A stretch of 64,000 bases of DNA from Methylophilus sp. 14. Its GTDB lineage: Bacteria > Pseudomonadota > Gammaproteobacteria > Burkholderiales > Methylophilaceae. The stretch is from contig NZ_JADKYS010000003.1 in assembly GCF_015354345.1 (NCBI RefSeq), positions 154,856-218,855 of the forward strand, in the 5' to 3' direction. Under the pieces are notes generated by a model, which ran no database searches, was not told where the DNA came from, and saw nothing but the letters and a program-made list of their open reading frames with translations. The position numbers were made by a program, and so were the translations under genes. Positions 7,608 through 15,878 of this stretch are shown in pieces (within the stretch, counting starts at the first letter, position 1; each line of letters begins with the position of its first letter).

Positions 7608-9176
7608 TTAGGCAAATGAACGTGGGCGTTTGGCACCACCATTGTCGCCAAATGACTTGCCTGCCGGACGTGGTTTGTTGTTGCCACGGTTGCCGTTAGG
7701 GTTGCCAAAGCGCTCCTGGTTGTTGCCTGCAGGACGTGGGCGGCGTTGACCAAACTCGTCAGCCAATGCACGTGCAAACTGGAAGTCGGTATCTTTGTTG
7801 TAGTGCTTGCTGTTACCGTTAACTTCTTTGTCCTGTTTTTGCTCAGTCTGGCGTGGCGCACGTGGTTTGTTCCCAAATGCTTCACGTTGACCGGCATCAC
7901 GGCTGCCTTCACGGGCAGCGCGCTCACCAAATGACTTGTTCTGGCCTGGGCGATCGTCACGACGGAAACCGCCTTTGCCTTGTGGCTTGCCATTGCGTCG
8001 GCCGCCACGTTTGCCATCAGCGCCATCATCCATGCGGGCAGCTCGTTTCGGTTCAAAGCCTGCAATCACTTCCGCTTGCAGTTTTTGGCCTGTGTATTGC
8101 TCAATTTTGCGCAACAAATGACGGTCCGCGTTTGAGGCGAAAGAAATCGCGACGCCGGTGTTGTTGGCGCGACCAGTACGGCCAATACGGTGTACGTAAT
8201 CTTCGGCAAACTTTGGCAGGTCGTAGTTAATCACGTGTGAAATGCCTTGCACGTCGATACCGCGTGCAGCCACATCGGTGGCAACCAACACTTTAACGTC
8301 GCCATGGCGCAGTTTGGTCAAGGTGCGGTTACGTGCGCCTTGTGTCATGTCGCCGTGCAGCGCTGCGGTGCTATGGCCAGCGGCGTACAAGTCTTCTGCC
8401 AGCAAGTCAGCATGACGCTTGGTGCTGGTGAAAATAATGGTTTGGTTGACGTCTGGGGCAATCAGCAAGTGCTCCAGCAATTTGTTTTTGTGGTTCATGT
8501 CGTCCACAAAGTGCAGGCGCTGCTCAATGTTGGCGTGACGCTCTTTCTGGCCAGCAACTTGAATCGTCACTGGATTGCGCAAGAAACGTTTGCCAATATC
8601 CATAATGCCGTCCAGCGTTGCTGAGAACAGCAGCGTTTGGCGCTCGGCAGGCAGGGCTTCACAAATACGCTCAACATCTGGCATAAAGCCCATGTCCAGC
8701 ATACGGTCGGCTTCGTCCAGTACCAGCATTTGCAAACGGCTCAAATCAATACGACCACGCTCAAGGTGATCTATAAAGCGGCCTGGGGTTGCCACCAGGA
8801 TATCCAGTGGCTGTGACAGCAATTTGTTTTGCAATGGGTAAGGCATGCCACCGACGATGCTGATGCAGCGGGCGCGCAAGAATTTACCGTATTTACGCGC
8901 AGCGTCATTTACTTGGGCTGCCAGTTCGCGCGTTGGTGTCAGCACCAGGATACGTGGGCCGCGGCTGCGAACCGGATGTTGTGTCGCCAGCAGGTTTAAG
9001 GCTGGCAGGGTAAAGGCAGCGGTTTTACCAGTGCCGGTTTGGGCAGAGGCCATGATGTCACGGCCTTGCAAAGCTTCAGGAATAGATTGTGCCTGAATAG
9101 GTGTTGGGTTTTCATAGCCTGCGTCGGTCAATGCGCGCAAAATGGAGGGGTCGAGATTTAAATCTGCAAAAGACAA
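7608..9176 (-). CDS. rhlE: DEAD-box ATP-dependent RNA helicase, RhlE type (upstream copy)
   Basis: A 522-residue paralogue of the following helicase, with the motifs AQTGTGKT, PTRELA, TPGRFIDH, DEADRMLDMGF, SAT and HRIGRTGRA. Its tail (from about 380) is very basic, with repeated Arg, Gly and Asn (RRDDRPGQNK, RPAGNNQERFGN), an RGG-like RNA-binding region distinct from the Lys/Ala-rich tail of its neighbour. The start is TTG at 9176, supported by AAAGGG seven bases upstream and by the family N-terminus MSFADLNL. About 370 bases of non-coding sequence precede it, part of which is probably a long leader, as is common for cold-inducible helicases. Confidence 0.92.
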   Translation of the reverse strand: MSFADLNLDPSILRALTDAGYENPTPIQAQSIPEALQGRDIMASAQTGTGKTAAFTLPALNLLATQHPVRSRGPRILVLTPTRELAAQVNDAARKYGKFLRARCISIVGGMPYPLQNKLLSQPLDILVATPGRFIDHLERGRIDLSRLQMLVLDEADRMLDMGFMPDVERICEALPAERQTLLFSATLDGIMDIGKRFLRNPVTIQVAGQKERHANIEQRLHFVDDMNHKNKLLEHLLIAPDVNQTIIFTSTKRHADLLAEDLYAAGHSTAALHGDMTQGARNRTLTKLRHGDVKVLVATDVAARGIDVQGISHVINYDLPKFAEDYVHRIGRTGRANNTGVAISFASNADRHLLRKIEQYTGQKLQAEVIAGFEPKRAARMDDGADGKRGGRRNGKPQGKGGFRRDDRPGQNKSFGERAAREGSRDAGQREAFGNKPRAPRQTEQKQDKEVNGNSKHYNKDTDFQFARALADEFGQRRPRPAGNNQERFGNPNGNRGNNKPRPAGKSFGDNGGAKRPRSFA

Positions 9177-9548
9177 GGAATGTCCCTTTCATCAACAATT
9201 AAAAAGGGCGCTAGTAAAGCAATAAAGCAAAGCCAATTAAGCAGCACGACACTAAGAGTAATGTGGTGCAATATTAACTAAGCCAAAGCAACATTTGGGA
9301 ATGGATGCTTTTACCGGCGCTTGGGCATGGCCACTAACCGATAAAAGAAGATGTGTCATCAAGACTTCATCTAAAGATGATAACCTCAAAATTTCGCGAG
9401 TTATCGACAGGTCAGGGCAATGAATTTAAAACAAATGTGGCGGGTCTAGTACCAGCCGTGTTTTAAAGTTGCTCGCAGTATAGCTACTTTATTTTAAAAG
9501 TCAAATATTTAAGTTGATTTGTGATAAAATCGCGCCCTTTCCAAACAG
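9177..9548. other. Intergenic region between divergent rhlE and typA
   Basis: 372 bases without a credible gene. It must hold both promoters and the helicase leader. I see a short perfect hairpin TCATCT-AA-AGATGA at 9367-9380 and a -10-like GATAAAAT at 9523-9530 near typA. No known riboswitch or sRNA is recognised. Confidence 0.6.
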
Positions 9549-11366
9549 ATGGCAGTTCACATGGCACGCAACCTTAGAAATATCGCAATTATCGCGCACG
9601 TTGACCACGGTAAAACAACCATGGTCGATAAACTACTTCAACAATCAGGTACCTTTGCCTCACACCAAGCGGTCACTGAGCGCGTGATGGATAGCAACGA
9701 TCTGGAAAAAGAGCGTGGCATTACTATTCTGGCTAAAAATACGGCTTTAACCTATGAAGGCACGCACATTAATATTGTCGACACACCGGGCCATGCGGAC
9801 TTTGGTGGTGAGGTTGAGCGTGTATTAGGCATGGTGGATGGCGTATTGTTATTGGTTGATGCCGTAGATGGCCCGATGCCACAAACACGCTTCGTGACTA
9901 AAAAAGCATTGGCCCTCGGTTTGAAGCCTATCGTGGTGATTAACAAAGTGGACCGCCCAAGTGCACGTCCTGATTGGGTAATTAATCATACGTTTGATTT
10001 GTTTGCCAACCTGGGCGCGACTGATGAGCAATTAGACTTCCCCGTGGTCTACGCCTCAGCGTTGAATGGCTTTGCTACCTTGGATATGAGCAAACCTTCA
10101 GACAATATGCGTGCCTTGTTTGACACGATTCTAAGCCATGTTGAGCCACCTAAAGGCGACAGCGAAGCGCCTTTGCAATTGCAAATTTCTGCTCTGGATT
10201 ACTCTACCTACACAGGCCGCCTGGGCGTTGGCCGTGTGACCAATGGTCGTATCAAGCCAGGCCAGGTTGTGGCAGTGATGCGTGAAGACGAACAAGTCGC
10301 GCAAGGCCGTATCAACCAGGTATTAGGTTTTAAAGGTTTGGAGCGCGTACCGGTTGAAGAAGCTGAAGCCGGTGACATTGTGATTATTTCCGGTATTGAA
10401 GAAATTGGTATCGGTTTCACCATCTGTGACCGCGACAAGCCAGTGGGTTTGCCGCATTTGGGCGTGGATGAGCCAACACTGACCATGGACTTTATGGTCA
10501 ACACCTCACCATTAGCCGGTACAGAAGGTAAGTTTATTACTTCACGTCAAATCCGTGACCGTTTAACCAAAGAGTTGCTGGTGAACGTGGCCTTGCGTGT
10601 TGAAGATACCGAAGACACCGATGTATTCCGCGTGTCTGGCCGTGGCGAGTTGCACTTGACGATTCTGCTGGAAAACATGCGTCGTGAAGGCTTTGAAATT
10701 GCTGTGGGTAAACCACGCGTCGTATTCAGAGAAATCAATGGTGAAAAATGTGAACCATACGAAATCCTGACCGTGGATCTGGAAGACGAGAACCAGGGTG
10801 CGGTGATGGAGGAGTTGGGACGCCGCCGTGGTGAGATGTCCAATATGGAATCTGATGGTAATGGCCGCACGCGCCTGGAGTATCGTATTCCAGCCCGTGG
10901 ACTGATTGGCTTCCAGGGGGAGTTCTTAACATTGACCCGCGGTACTGGCTTGATGGCGCATATTTTTGATGAATACGCGCCTGTTAAAGCCGATATGCCT
11001 GGTCGTCGTAATGGCGTGCTGATCTCAGCCGAGCAGGGCGAAGCCGTGGCTTATGCCTTGTGGAAGCTGCAGGATCGCGGCAAGATGTTCTCCAGCCCAG
11101 GTGACAGATTGTACGAAGGCATGATTATCGGTATTCACAGCCGCGACAACGATCTGGTTGTGAACCCGATTAAAGGTAAGCAATTAACTAACGTGCGTGC
11201 TTCAGGCACCGATGAAGCGGTTCGTTTGATTCCGCCAGTCTCACTAAGCCTGGAAAGTGCCGTTGAGTTTATTGACGACGACGAGTTGGTCGAAATCACA
11301 CCAAAAACAATTCGTCTGCGTAAACGCTACTTGTTGGAGCACGAGCGTAAACGTGCTGGTAAATAG
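9549..11366 (+). CDS. typA: Translational GTPase TypA/BipA
   Basis: A 605-residue ribosome-binding GTPase of the elongation-factor family that assists ribosome assembly and stress adaptation, particularly in the cold. The G motifs are complete: AHVDHGKTT (G1), RGITI (G2), DTPGH (G3), NKVD (G4) and SALNG (G5). EF-G-like domains and the TypA-specific C-terminal domain follow ([31 protein letters not shown]). The length fits the family. Two start codons are possible, 9549 and 9561; neither has a clear Shine-Dalgarno sequence, and the second gives the more typical N-terminus [20 protein letters not shown]. Confidence 0.97.
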   Translation: MAVHMARNLRNIAIIAHVDHGKTTMVDKLLQQSGTFASHQAVTERVMDSNDLEKERGITILAKNTALTYEGTHINIVDTPGHADFGGEVERVLGMVDGVLLLVDAVDGPMPQTRFVTKKALALGLKPIVVINKVDRPSARPDWVINHTFDLFANLGATDEQLDFPVVYASALNGFATLDMSKPSDNMRALFDTILSHVEPPKGDSEAPLQLQISALDYSTYTGRLGVGRVTNGRIKPGQVVAVMREDEQVAQGRINQVLGFKGLERVPVEEAEAGDIVIISGIEEIGIGFTICDRDKPVGLPHLGVDEPTLTMDFMVNTSPLAGTEGKFITSRQIRDRLTKELLVNVALRVEDTEDTDVFRVSGRGELHLTILLENMRREGFEIAVGKPRVVFREINGEKCEPYEILTVDLEDENQGAVMEELGRRRGEMSNMESDGNGRTRLEYRIPARGLIGFQGEFLTLTRGTGLMAHIFDEYAPVKADMPGRRNGVLISAEQGEAVAYALWKLQDRGKMFSSPGDRLYEGMIIGIHSRDNDLVVNPIKGKQLTNVRASGTDEAVRLIPPVSLSLESAVEFIDDDELVEITPKTIRLRKRYLLEHERKRAGK

Positions 11367-11384
11367 TCTTTAAGTTGTTGTATT

Positions 11385-11412
11385 AAAAAGCCAGCTGAAT
11401 GCTGGCTTTTTT
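11385..11412 (+). terminator. Rho-independent terminator after typA
   Basis: Perfect stem AGCCAGC/GCTGGCT with a five-base loop and a six-base T run, 19 bases after the typA stop. Confidence 0.92.
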
Positions 11413-11471
11413 GTTGCCCGTCTCTTGCTTGTGATGGGTTAATTTTTATTATCGCAACAGTCCTAAATAAT

Positions 11472-11548
11472 GTTAACTTTTGATATAATTGAAAACATAA
11501 AATAACTAAAGTTAATTTTAAGTGGCCAATGGACGCATCTAAGTTAAC
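11472..11548 (+). promoter_or_regulatory. Repeat-flanked extended -10 promoter of the double-glycine peptide gene
   Basis: TGATATAAT (11481-11489) is a full consensus extended -10 element. It is bracketed by an inverted repeat, GTTAACTTT at 11472-11480 and AAAGTTAA at 11508-11515, and a third copy, AAGTTAAC, lies at 11541-11548. Three copies of one word in 77 bases around a promoter suggest a regulator-binding region, although AT-rich DNA raises the chance rate. The transcript would carry a leader of about 95 bases. Confidence 0.55.
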
Positions 11549-11591
11549 GCCGTGAAAGATGTATGTTTAATTTCAATTGAGGAGAAAAGTA

Positions 11592-11849
11592 ATGGCAATG
11601 CATGAATTGAATGCTGTAGAAGTTGACGTGGTATCTGGTGGTTTGGGCGCTGGTATTGGCTACTATGGCACGCCAGAAGAAACGATTGCTGCGGGCAATG
11701 TGTTAATTGCTGCGGTTGGTGGCATTGTGGGTGTGACAGCCGTTTTGGGTTCAGTGTTAAATGGCCCATCAGGCCCGGCAGTGGTCTCTGCTTTATCTGG
11801 CGTACTGTCTGGCGGCGTTTTGGGCTTGTTGTTCGGCCGCAGCCAATAA
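11592..11849 (+). CDS. Double-glycine leader peptide, class II bacteriocin-like
   Basis: An 85-residue precursor. ATG 11592 follows AGGAG by seven bases. Residues 1-17 form a double-glycine leader, MAMHELNAVEVDVVSGG, with the spaced EL, V, V and GG pattern cut by C39-peptidase ABC exporters. The 68-residue remainder is Gly/Ala/Val-rich with GxxxG-like spacing (GAGIG, AAVGGIVG, SGGVLGLLFG), two hydrophobic stretches and no cysteine. This matches two-peptide (class IIb) bacteriocins and related small secreted peptides of Gram-negative bacteria. The gene has its own promoter and terminator and stands alone: no exporter, immunity protein or second peptide gene lies nearby. Antimicrobial, signalling or other roles are all possible. 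Confidence 0.75.
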   Translation: MAMHELNAVEVDVVSGGLGAGIGYYGTPEETIAAGNVLIAAVGGIVGVTAVLGSVLNGPSGPAVVSALSGVLSGGVLGLLFGRSQ

Positions 11850-11872
11850 TTAAAGCGGAAATCTCCCCTAAT

Positions 11873-11899
11873 AACAGCCTCGTCAGGGGCTGTTTTTTT
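11873..11899 (+). terminator. Rho-independent terminator after the leader-peptide gene
   Basis: Perfect stem AACAGCC/GGCTGTT with an eight-base loop, followed by seven T, 23 bases after the stop codon. Confidence 0.92.
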
Positions 11900-12021
11900 A
11901 TGTCTGTCACCTGCGTGGTCTGTTTCTGATTCCGGGCCATGACTCATTTGCTTGCGGCCTTGGTGTTTGCAAAATAACTGCGATACACTTGGCAATAAAA
12001 TAATCAGTAGGCCTGTGCATC

Positions 12022-12834
12022 ATGGAATCGCTAGAACAGTATCGCGTCAACCCGAAGAAGTTTGCTTTAAAGCAATTTAAGCCTGAGGATAAGTCTGCCC
12101 GCACTGGCGATAAAGAAAGTGATGCCAGCTTGCTTGCTGAGCTGGCGCATCAAATCAATGTCCGGCAAGATATCCTGCATGCGGAGGGCAAGCATAAGGT
12201 ATTGCTGATTTTGCAAGGCATGGATACCAGTGGTAAGGACGGTACCATCAAGCATGTGTTCAGCGCCTGCGACCCTTTAGGCATTCGCCTGGCCAGTTTT
12301 AAGGCGCCGAGTGCTGACGAACTGGCGCATGATTATTTGTGGCGTGTGCACGCCCAGGTGCCATCCAAAGGCGAGTTGGCGATTTTTAATCGCAGTCACT
12401 ATGAGGATGTATTGATTGTGAAGGTGCATGACTGGATAGACGACGCAGAGTGCAAGCGTCGTTACCAGCAAATCAATGACTTCGAGCGCATGCTCAGTGA
12501 AACTGGCACCACCATCATTAAATGCTTTTTGCATATCTCTAGGGCGGAGCAAAAGGAGCGTTTACAAGAACGCCTGGATGATCCGACCAAACATTGGAAA
12601 TTTAATCCCAAGGATCTGGATGAGCGCGCCTTATGGGATCGCTACATGGATGCCTATGAAGTGGCACTGAAAGAGACATCCACGCAACACGCCCCGTGGT
12701 ATGTGATTCCGGCCGATTCCAAAACCAATCGAAATCTACTGGTTTCCCAACTATTGTTGGAAGCCTTGAACCAGTTGCCGTTGGCGTATCCCGCCAAGCC
12801 CAAAGCATGGGATAAGCTCACTATTGAGGATTAA
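12022..12834 (+). CDS. ppk2: Polyphosphate kinase 2 (PPK2 family)
   Basis: A 270-residue kinase that transfers phosphate between polyphosphate and nucleotides. The family motifs are visible: Walker A GMDTSGKDG (about residues 70-78), NRSHYEDVL, the lid region with R and K residues (SRAEQKERLQERLDDPTKHW), and WYVIPADSKTNRN near the end. Length and a single PPK2 domain suggest the class that phosphorylates nucleoside mono- or diphosphates; the direction and substrate cannot be fixed from sequence. It stands 82 bases before a histidine kinase gene on the same strand, which may or may not be cotranscribed. Confidence 0.92.
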   Translation: MESLEQYRVNPKKFALKQFKPEDKSARTGDKESDASLLAELAHQINVRQDILHAEGKHKVLLILQGMDTSGKDGTIKHVFSACDPLGIRLASFKAPSADELAHDYLWRVHAQVPSKGELAIFNRSHYEDVLIVKVHDWIDDAECKRRYQQINDFERMLSETGTTIIKCFLHISRAEQKERLQERLDDPTKHWKFNPKDLDERALWDRYMDAYEVALKETSTQHAPWYVIPADSKTNRNLLVSQLLLEALNQLPLAYPAKPKAWDKLTIED

Positions 12835-12915
12835 AGTTGTAATTTAATGATTTTACGCTGTGTCAATACGGACGGATTACAGTTTAATAACGCTGAATTC
12901 AATCATGGTTAAAAA

Positions 12916-14253
12916 ATGAGCCTACGCTTTCGACTCAACTTGTTGGTCACCATGCTGTCGCTGATCTTTTTGATCGCAGCCGGTATTGTGTTGGTGAGAG
13001 ATACCAAAGACAGCATTCGTGAGCGTGTGGAGGCGGCGACACGCGTCACGGTGCAATTGCTGGATACAGTGATTGTCAGCTCGGCCATGAACCCCAGTCT
13101 GGGCCCTACACATTATGTGCTGCAAGATTTTTTGCGCTCGCTGGGCTATGTGCGCAGCAGCCGCATCGAGTTGTACGACTACTCCAATGATCCCTTGTAC
13201 CTGTCACCGACGTCCACATTCAAGTCCGAGATCAATCCGCCACAATGGTTTGTCAAACTGGTGGCGCCGCAAGTGGAAACAGTGACGCGGCGGGTGCGTT
13301 ATGGCACGCTGATTATCAGCTCCAGCGCAGAAGGTTCTATCCGCGAGGCGTGGTCAGGGTTTCTGCAATTGATGACCATGGGCATCGGCTTTTTTGTGCT
13401 GCTTAATTTGTTGGTCTATGGTTTGCTGAGCCACGCTTTGCGTCCGGTCAGGCATATCCTGCATGCGATCAACCGCATTGAGCAAGGGGATTTAACCACG
13501 CGCCTGGAACGCTTTTCGCTGCCTGAGTTTGATAAGATTGGCAAGAGCTTGAACCAGATGGCCCTGTCGCTGGATGCCGAACGGCAACTGGAGCAAAACC
13601 GCCAGCTGACACAACTGATCCAGCAGCATATCGAAGATGAACGTCGCAGTCTGGCGCGCGAACTGCATGATGAGTTAGGGCAATACGTCACAGCAATCAA
13701 GACGTTTGCCGTGGCGATTGTCAATAAAACCAAAGAAAGTACGCCGGATATCGCGGCCAATGCGCAAACCATTGTCGCTGCCGCCAATCATATTTACGAC
13801 GGCATGCATAACATCATCCGCCAGTTGCGTCCGGCCGCCATGGATAATATGGGTCTGGTGGAAACGCTGAGCGACATGGTTTCTGGCTACCAGGCGCAGC
13901 ATCCTGAGTTGCAAATCCAGCTGCATCTGGCGGGGCAGTTCCAGCCGATGGGCGAAAATGTGAACATCAATATTTACCGTATTGTGCAGGAAGCGGTGAA
14001 TAACGCGATTAAACACGCGCATGCGCAATGCATCAATGTCCATCTGCTTACGGATGCAGAAGGATTGCGCCTGATGATTTGTGATGATGGCGTCGGCATG
14101 CGGCTGGACACCGTAGATCAGAGCCGTCACTTCGGCCTGCTGGGCATGCGCGAGCGTGTGCAGGCCTTGCATGGGCAATTTAAAGTGGTGTCGCAGCCTG
14201 AAGCAGGCCGTGGAACCACCTTGGATATTCGGTTGCCTATACAGGCAGCCTAA
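12916..14253 (+). CDS. Sensor histidine kinase, NarX/UhpB type
   Basis: A 445-residue inner-membrane sensor. A first membrane helix (about 8-28) is followed by a periplasmic region of some 125 residues without a recognised domain, a second helix (about 155-178), a HAMP linker (LRPVRHILHAINRIEQGDLT), a HisKA_3 dimerisation domain with phospho-accepting His251 in RELHDELGQ, and an ATPase domain (EAVNNAIKHAHA, ICDDGVGM, FGLLGMRERV). The kinase core pairs with LuxR-type response regulators, and one follows 18 bases downstream. The signal is unknown. Confidence 0.92.
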   Translation: MSLRFRLNLLVTMLSLIFLIAAGIVLVRDTKDSIRERVEAATRVTVQLLDTVIVSSAMNPSLGPTHYVLQDFLRSLGYVRSSRIELYDYSNDPLYLSPTSTFKSEINPPQWFVKLVAPQVETVTRRVRYGTLIISSSAEGSIREAWSGFLQLMTMGIGFFVLLNLLVYGLLSHALRPVRHILHAINRIEQGDLTTRLERFSLPEFDKIGKSLNQMALSLDAERQLEQNRQLTQLIQQHIEDERRSLARELHDELGQYVTAIKTFAVAIVNKTKESTPDIAANAQTIVAAANHIYDGMHNIIRQLRPAAMDNMGLVETLSDMVSGYQAQHPELQIQLHLAGQFQPMGENVNINIYRIVQEAVNNAIKHAHAQCINVHLLTDAEGLRLMICDDGVGMRLDTVDQSRHFGLLGMRERVQALHGQFKVVSQPEAGRGTTLDIRLPIQAA

Positions 14254-14271
14254 AAAGAGGGAGAAACAAGC

Positions 14272-14904
14272 GTGATAAGTGTGATGCTGGTAGATGACCA
14301 TGCAGTGGTCAGGATGGGCTTTAAAATGCTGCTCGAGTCAGACCAGGAAATCAAGGTGATTGCTGAAGCTGAGAGTGGTGAGGCGGCCATCAAGGCCTAT
14401 GTCGAGCATCACCCGCAAGTGGTGGTGATGGACATTACCATGCCGGGCATCGGTGGCATGGAAGCCATAGAGCGGATTCTGGCCAAAGACAACCATGCGC
14501 GTATCCTGGTGCTGTCCGCGCATGAAGATTCCGTGCATCCCAAACGCGTGCTCAATGCAGGCGCCATGGGTTATGTGACCAAGCGTAGCGCGGCAGAAGA
14601 GCTGATTAAAGCGATTCGCAGTGTGGCGCAGGGTAAAAAATACATAGAAGCCAGCGTGGCGCAACAAATGGCGATTCAGCAGTTGTCCGGCGAACAAAAC
14701 CCGGTGGATGTGCTCAGTGAACGCGAGTTTGAAGTGTTTATGTCGCTGGCACGCGGTAAATCGACCAACGAGATTGCGGAAACCTTGTTTTTGAGCCCGC
14801 GCACGGTGGGCACGCATTTATACAATATCAAGCAAAAGCTTAATGCACAAAACTCGGCAGAAATTGCCCTGATTGCCATGCGCTGTGGTTTGCTTGAACC
14901 CTAA
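14272..14904 (+). CDS. LuxR/NarL-family response regulator
   Basis: A 210-residue DNA-binding regulator and partner of the preceding kinase. The receiver domain (1-120) has acidic Asp8/Asp9 in LVDDH, phosphoacceptor Asp54 in VVMDITMPG and a conserved Lys in GYVTKRSAAEEL. The C-terminal LuxR helix-turn-helix reads LSEREFEVFMSLARGKSTNE followed by IAETLFLSPRTVGTHLYNIK. The start is GTG at 14272, preceded by AGAGGGAG. Targets are unknown; related pairs control respiration, transport or carbon use. Confidence 0.93.
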   Translation: MISVMLVDDHAVVRMGFKMLLESDQEIKVIAEAESGEAAIKAYVEHHPQVVVMDITMPGIGGMEAIERILAKDNHARILVLSAHEDSVHPKRVLNAGAMGYVTKRSAAEELIKAIRSVAQGKKYIEASVAQQMAIQQLSGEQNPVDVLSEREFEVFMSLARGKSTNEIAETLFLSPRTVGTHLYNIKQKLNAQNSAEIALIAMRCGLLEP

Positions 14905-14919
14905 GTAGCTGCGATTCAG

Positions 14920-14952
14920 AAAAAAGCCATTCTTGCAAAGAATGGCTTTTTT
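14920..14952. terminator. Bidirectional terminator after the two-component pair
   Basis: Nine-base stem GCCATTCTT/AAGAATGGC with A and T runs on either side, between convergent genes. Confidence 0.92.
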
Positions 14953-14967
14953 ATTGCAATCAGGCAT

Positions 14968-15867
14968 TTATCTAGAACTTCTGGAGCTGAGAATGCCAAA
15001 GGCCACGATGAGTAGCATGCCGATGATTTCATGCGTACTTAAGGTTTCGCCCCACACCAGCACGCCAATGAGCGTGGCGAAGACGACAGTGCTGTAAGCC
15101 AGGCTGGCGACCGTCAGAGTGTTGCCTGTGCGGTAGGCGCGCGTTAACGCTAGCTGGCTTAAGGTGGCTGATACGCCTAGTCCGCATAGTAGTGGTAGGT
15201 CTTGCCATTGCAATGTTGTTACATGGTCGATCAACATCCAGCCACCACTGGCGATGGTGCATACCAGGGTGAAATAAAACACAGTACGCCAGTCTGGCTC
15301 ACCTGCGATGCCTAACTGTTTGACGTGTACATAGGCAAAGGCCGCGCCTATGCCCGACAACAAGCCAATGCCGCCAGCCAGTAGTTGGTTACTATGGAAG
15401 GCGGGTTGCAATAGCAGGCAGACGCCGACAAAGCCGCCAACCACACATAGGTTGAGTGTTTGCCGTTGCTGGCGGCTGAGCGGGTGTTCTCCACGCAACA
15501 GCCAGGGCGAAAGCAGGGCTAAAAACATGGGTGAGGTGTAATTGAGGGTAATGGCGGTGGCCAGCGGCAAATGGGCAATGGCATAGAAAAAGAGCAGCAG
15601 GGCGGTGAAACCGACGCCAGCGCGGCGCATTTGCATGGCGAATAATGGGGTTTTTAAGGGTTTGCCTTGCCAGCAGACCAGGGCGGCAATCATCAGAAAG
15701 CCAAAGGCTGAGCGGTAAAATACCAGTTCGCTGGTCGTGAAACGCGCTGCACCTGCTTTCACAAATGCGCCCATAATGGCAAAGCCCAGACCAGCCAGCA
15801 GCATCCAGTAGCTACCCAGCTGCCAGTGTTTGGGATGCCGTAAAACGGCGTGGCGGTATTTACGCAA
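14968..15867 (-). CDS. EamA/DMT-family membrane transporter
   Basis: A 299-residue inner-membrane protein with about ten hydrophobic helices and the internal duplication of the drug/metabolite transporter superfamily. Typical features are FTTSELVFYRSAFGF in the first half and ALTRAYRTGNTLTVASLAYS in the second. Family members export amino acids, nucleosides or other metabolites; the substrate is not predictable. The start at 15867 is a TTG without a visible Shine-Dalgarno sequence, 11 bases after the Rieske oxygenase stop, so translation may be coupled; an internal ATG (residue 22, before LLAGLGFAIMG) is an alternative. Confidence 0.85.
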   Translation of the reverse strand: MRKYRHAVLRHPKHWQLGSYWMLLAGLGFAIMGAFVKAGAARFTTSELVFYRSAFGFLMIAALVCWQGKPLKTPLFAMQMRRAGVGFTALLLFFYAIAHLPLATAITLNYTSPMFLALLSPWLLRGEHPLSRQQRQTLNLCVVGGFVGVCLLLQPAFHSNQLLAGGIGLLSGIGAAFAYVHVKQLGIAGEPDWRTVFYFTLVCTIASGGWMLIDHVTTLQWQDLPLLCGLGVSATLSQLALTRAYRTGNTLTVASLAYSTVVFATLIGVLVWGETLSTHEIIGMLLIVAFGILSSRSSR

Positions 15868-15878
15868 AAGGAGTCGGC

